From: Diphasiastrum complanatum
Taxonomy: Eukaryota; Streptophyta; Lycopodiopsida; Lycopodiales; Lycopodiaceae
Assembly (NCBI GenBank): GCA_029204225.1
Contig: CM055104.1
Location: forward strand, 43,367,148 to 43,431,147
DNA: 64,000 nt
Reading direction: 5' to 3'
A program made the translations under genes and the position numbers. Under the pieces are notes generated by a model. That model saw only the letters and a list, made by a program, of their open reading frames with translations, was not told the DNA's origin and did no database searches. The first letter of the stretch is position 1, and every line of letters starts with the position of its first letter. Below, one piece after another: positions 60,376-64,000 of the stretch.

Positions 60376-62180
60376 TGTTGCCATACAAATGGCATGATAT
60401 GGTCATTACGGAACCAAAGAAAACGATCAAGCCTAATATGGGACATAAGTTTACTACTAGTCCATTGTCAACATTGGCCATAAATGTTTTGGAGCAAAGA
60501 GTGGTAGAGTTTCAAAAAGCATCTTATCTCACTACTGCTATATCTTCTCCCACACAACCAACAACATCTCTACTCACAGCCACAAATGCATGCACGATGA
60601 CATTTCTACTTCCAAATCACCTCCATTGCACCATTAATCCCTCATATACATCCACATCCACCTCTGCCCCTACCATATGTTATATTCCTCCCATTTACCT
60701 GCAAAATTATCAAAATTTTGAAAGAATCTAGAGGAGATGATAGGTGATGCTATTCTTGGCTTTTAGTGTGGAGTTGGATAAGCAATCATTAAGACTTACA
60801 AATTTTTGTTTGGACTATGAACAATTATTTTGAAAATATCCACATGGGTTACATGGGAATAATAAGTGTTTCCCATCCCTTATTTAGGGAATTTGGAAAA
60901 ATTGCCACTACTCTTTTCATTTAGGAGGTACCTTGTTATGTGAAAATAGTTTCCTAGATTGTTGCTCGCTTTGACCGTGCAAGGCCCAAGCATCTCTAAG
61001 CCTACTCCTTATTGGATTTGAACTAAGCAAGCTGAACAAGCACTATTGCACTGTTGGATCTTAGAGCCTCTTTTCATGCAGATGATGTCAAATGGGGTGA
61101 ACAGGTCATCATTGCCCTTTACATGTAACCTGGGCATCCGAGTGACCTGCTAGGGGGTTATATAGGTAAATTCAACTATTTTGAGTCGTAAATTTTGAAT
61201 GTCATCTTATAGTTCATCTATTGAATATTAAGAATGTATAACTAATAAGGTTGAAACTAATGTTGTTGTCACATGATAAGAATATATACTTAGAGAATGT
61301 ATCTACATTCAATTTAAGAAGTCTCAAAATATGAATATGGTCTCAATTTATTTGAATTTACTATGGGCCCAAAAATCTGGAATTCAGTAGTTGGGTAGAA
61401 GGGATTGAGAGGGAGGTTGTGATGGATTCACCAATTTTATCCATCAATGTAGATCATTGATGGTATTTTTTATGTCATTATGACATCACCTTACCTTCAC
61501 AAGAAAGGAATTCCTCAATGGGTCTTACAATTTCTCAATTATGTGGAAAAGCTTGTATATCTATGGATTGTAGAAAGGGGAAACCGGCCACACATTACAT
61601 CATTCCTGGAAGGACTGAGGTGAATAAGAAGTGATGAATTGTTGCTCAATGCCTTTGCTGAGAGTTTGGCAATTTTTTTGGTTCAGAATTTGCAAAATTT
61701 CCGAAATGTTCTAATTGTGTGCATGTCTTTAGTGAAAAAGTAATTTCATAGTCACTATGCATCTCTGGGAACATGGTACTGAGTGTTATAGTGGTTTGGT
61801 TAGTGAAGCATGAATACAGTTTTAGTAAAAAGCAATTAGAAACAAATTTTCAGTTTAGTTAGGCAGTTTACGTAAAAAAGTCAATTTTCTAAATGACTGC
61901 ATGTAGACTTTGATTCATGTTGGAAGTTTCAAAATCAAGTCAGTTCGGGGATTTGAATTGATAATAGTGAGATTGAGAGTTCGATGACTATGATTGATTT
62001 TCATAGTTTCAATCCATTTCAATGGAATTTGGAAATCCTAAGTACAAATTTCTGAAAGAGCCAAAATTGTTTCGAATTTGTTTTAAATATGTGGGTTATT
62101 GATTAAAACGAAATTGGCCTAAAAAGTGAATGAACTTATTGAGATGAATGTAATCAATTGATTCAGGAGGTCAAAACTAC
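60376..62180. other. No gene recognised
   Basis: A plus-strand open frame to 60731 carries Thr/Ser/Pro-rich text without motifs; the rest is A/T-rich with no conserved frame. Probably old repeat sequence. Confidence 0.35.
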
Positions 62181-62192
62181 TTTCACTTATAG

Positions 62193-63302
62193 TTGAAGAT
62201 TTTGGGATCTATCAATTACTTAAAACAATTTATAGTTTGGAATGGCGATACCATTCTTGAAAGCAAGATAACCACACTAGTTGTTGGGATAGGCACACTT
62301 AATGTGGTTATACATGTTACACACCTCTCAAAACATGAATGCTTATGCAAAATTTCTACAAAGCTTTTGCATTACATCTCGATTTTGGTAAGTCCTCATC
62401 AACACCAAGCTAACGGACCTCCTGTGGATACAAGGTTGTATTCGGGCATGGACCATGGTGGAGCCCCTGAAGTTGCAGAAGAACAGCCAGATCCACAAGT
62501 AATGCAACCAGGTCCATCTTCATCAAGGACCATACGATAGTGCAAAAGACCAATCAGCGTTGAGGACCAGATCCAGAGATTTTTAGCGCAACATCCTCAT
62601 GAGTCCTCGCGTGGTGGTTGGATTCTCAAGCTTAAGACCTCTGAAATAGAGGCTGACAAAGAATTGGATAAAATAACCGCATTGGGAGAGCAGCCAGCTT
62701 GGAGAGTTACAATTTTTGAGAAAACTCCCGAATCCATTAGGAGTTATGTGGCCAGCCCTCGCCAATTGCTCGTAGATCCGTATTACGTACCAATGCCGCG
62801 CAAGAATAAGTGGAAGGATTTGGGATTAGCCATGGACAAAATTACTATCCATACGCCGAACTGGCCAATCATCCACCAACCTTACAGTTGGAAAATTTTA
62901 GTGGATTTCCACCGAGCACTACAAGCATACCAGCGGGACTCTCCCGATCCAACAGTGAGGCAATCGGCACTGTTTGCAAAAAATTTGACTCTATTGGCAT
63001 CCGTGGCAATGCGATGGGATGATTGCCTTCCTCCTTTGGCATTTGATTCGAATAAGCCAATGGCGTCAGAGAGCATTAAGGATCAGCTGCCTATGGCTAG
63101 ATTGTATTTCCATGCCGCAATGATGGGAGGCTCCTGGAAATCTCGATTCACAGCCTGGACAACTTCAAAGTGGATCGTTGGAGCCCACCATTGTTTTTTG
63201 CCGCACAATTTAGATTTCAACAATGCCCGACTTGATTTCATGGAAGAGGTGCAGTATCATTTAATAACAATTCGACGTGACACAAATAAAAGCCCACGAT
63301 AA
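62193..63302 (+). CDS. Unassigned reading frame just before an LTR, one internal stop
   Basis: A single plus-strand frame stays open from about 62193 to 63302 except for TAG at 62538-62540. The first part ends in an acidic, Pro-rich stretch (PEVAEEQPDPQVMQPGPSSS). The second, about 250 residues, looks folded: DQIQRFLAQHPHESSRGGWI, PAWRVTIFEKTPESIRSYVA, LFAKNLTLLASVAMRWDDCL, PMARLYFHAAMMGGSWKSRF, TAWTTSKWIVGAHHCFLPHN. It ends 35 bp before a polypurine tract and LTR, so it is probably the last gene of a retroelement, in env-like or accessory position, or the only gene of a non-autonomous one. No retropepsin, RT, RNase H or integrase motif is present. I do not recognise the family. Confidence 0.5.
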
Positions 63303-63336
63303 CTGCATCTCACAGGTGTCGTGAGACCGCCACTAG

Positions 63337-63352
63337 TTTTGGTGGGGGATAC
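63337..63352 (+). other. Polypurine tract before LTR
   Basis: TTTTGGTGGGGGATAC lies directly before the LTR start TGTTGGAGGG. Confidence 0.7.
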
Positions 63353-64000
63353 TGTTGGAGGGTTTTCAGATCCCAAGGCAATCCTAACTCTAGTTAATAA
63401 GTGAGAGGGATTTGGCACCCTGCGTGTCTAAGTCCAACCCAATGATCACATAGAGATTCGATAATTAGAAAGTCAATAAAAGGACTTTAGGCCTTTTTGC
63501 GGGACTTTTAATGTCGCAGGGCCTAAATGTCAAGTTAGTGAATAAAGTTGGGTTTCCCTCCAATTTGGATGGTTCTCACTCTTTTTTAAATTTGAATAGT
63601 TAGGGAGGCAGAAATGGACCAATATGATTTTTCAGAGGCCAGGGTCCTCCTCTCTACTATAAAAAGGGACCAATTCGAGTTTGCTACACATGTACATATC
63701 TTCATTTCAATAAAGCAGATTGGTTCTCTTGTGAAATGGATTTATGAATGTCCTTGCTCTCTATCACTTTTCCTCCATCTCTCATGCTTTTATTGTGCTT
63801 TGCTGATTGTTGGATCTGATTGTTATTGGGATTGCATGTTTTTATACATTTTACGAGAGAGAAAGGGAGAGAGAGAAAGAGTAAGCTATCTTCATTGTGG
63901 ATCTAGTGTTAATGGATGTAGTGTTAATGCTTAGGATTAGTGGATGGTAGGGTTAGATGTGAATCTTCCATTTATGTTGAAATTTAAACTATGTTATTGC
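63353..64000 (+). repeat. LTR, truncated by the window edge
   Basis: Begins TGTTGGAGGG after the polypurine tract and contains a TATA box (TATAAAAA, 63658-63665) and AATAAA about 50 bp later (near 63709), as expected for U3-R. Its end and its partner are outside the window or lost. Confidence 0.65.

Noticed and set aside
1-64000. tRNA or rRNA genes
   Set aside because: None recognised by eye. The only tRNA-related matches are 12-nt primer-binding sites of LTR elements.

Overview
This is a repeat-rich land-plant nuclear region. Spliced genes with GT..AG introns, a plant-type amino acid permease, and layer upon layer of Ty1/copia and Ty3/gypsy LTR retrotransposons with plant initiator-Met primer sites all point that way. 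Nothing is bacterial or organellar. The lineage cannot be fixed from the sequence. Large decayed elements, an endoglycoceramidase-like gene and an unusual transposase-like gene would fit a fern, lycophyte, bryophyte or gymnosperm at least as well as a flowering plant; that is inference.

Two host genes are well supported. An amino acid permease lies on the minus strand at the left edge (1-3200). Its seven exons splice in frame, and its 3' end is outside the window. A single-exon secreted GH5 endoglycoceramidase-like gene lies on the plus strand at 57874-59856.

The most unusual region is about 4.25-12.2 kb. It holds a decayed multi-exon transposase-like gene (4645-7146, +), then an array of eight CACGTG boxes with a TATA box (7162-7498). 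That array precedes a gene whose product begins with a histone H3 tail and a divergent, CENH3-like histone fold and continues into a Ulp1-type cysteine protease (7769-9594, +, four exons, one frameshift). A decayed minus-strand multi-exon gene follows (about 9950-11200). The block is bracketed by two copies of a short repeat, each with an internal microsatellite (4250-4359 and 11495-11630). A second, independent, stop-ridden H3-like fold lies just outside at about 11890-12155. I read this as remnants of a large DNA-transposon-like lineage that captured histone H3 and a SUMO-protease-type domain. The element's ends are not proven.

From 13 kb to 55 kb the window is mostly retrotransposons. There is a copia end with LTR (12974-14460, -) and a gypsy gag relic (16.0-16.7 kb, -). 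A complete-ended copia element (21009-25642, +, 276-bp LTRs, 5-bp duplication ACGTG) sits nested in an older copia relic (20521-21008 and 25643-26704). Gypsy pol relics occupy 28.3-31.6 kb (-), and a decayed gypsy element 35.2-40.4 kb (-). A plus-strand gypsy element spans about 41.5-49 kb; it lacks the C-terminal half of RT plus RNase H but has an extra ORF after integrase. Another gypsy gag/RT relic covers 50.0-51.2 kb (+). A copia-derived element lacking recognisable IN, RT and RNase H lies at 51.2-55.4 kb (-).

The right end (62.2-64 kb) holds an unassigned reading frame directly before a polypurine tract and an LTR that runs off the window. Stretches with no recognisable gene are 3.2-4.25, 14.5-16.0, 16.7-20.5, 27.4-28.3, 32.0-35.2, 55.4-57.8 and 59.9-62.2 kb.
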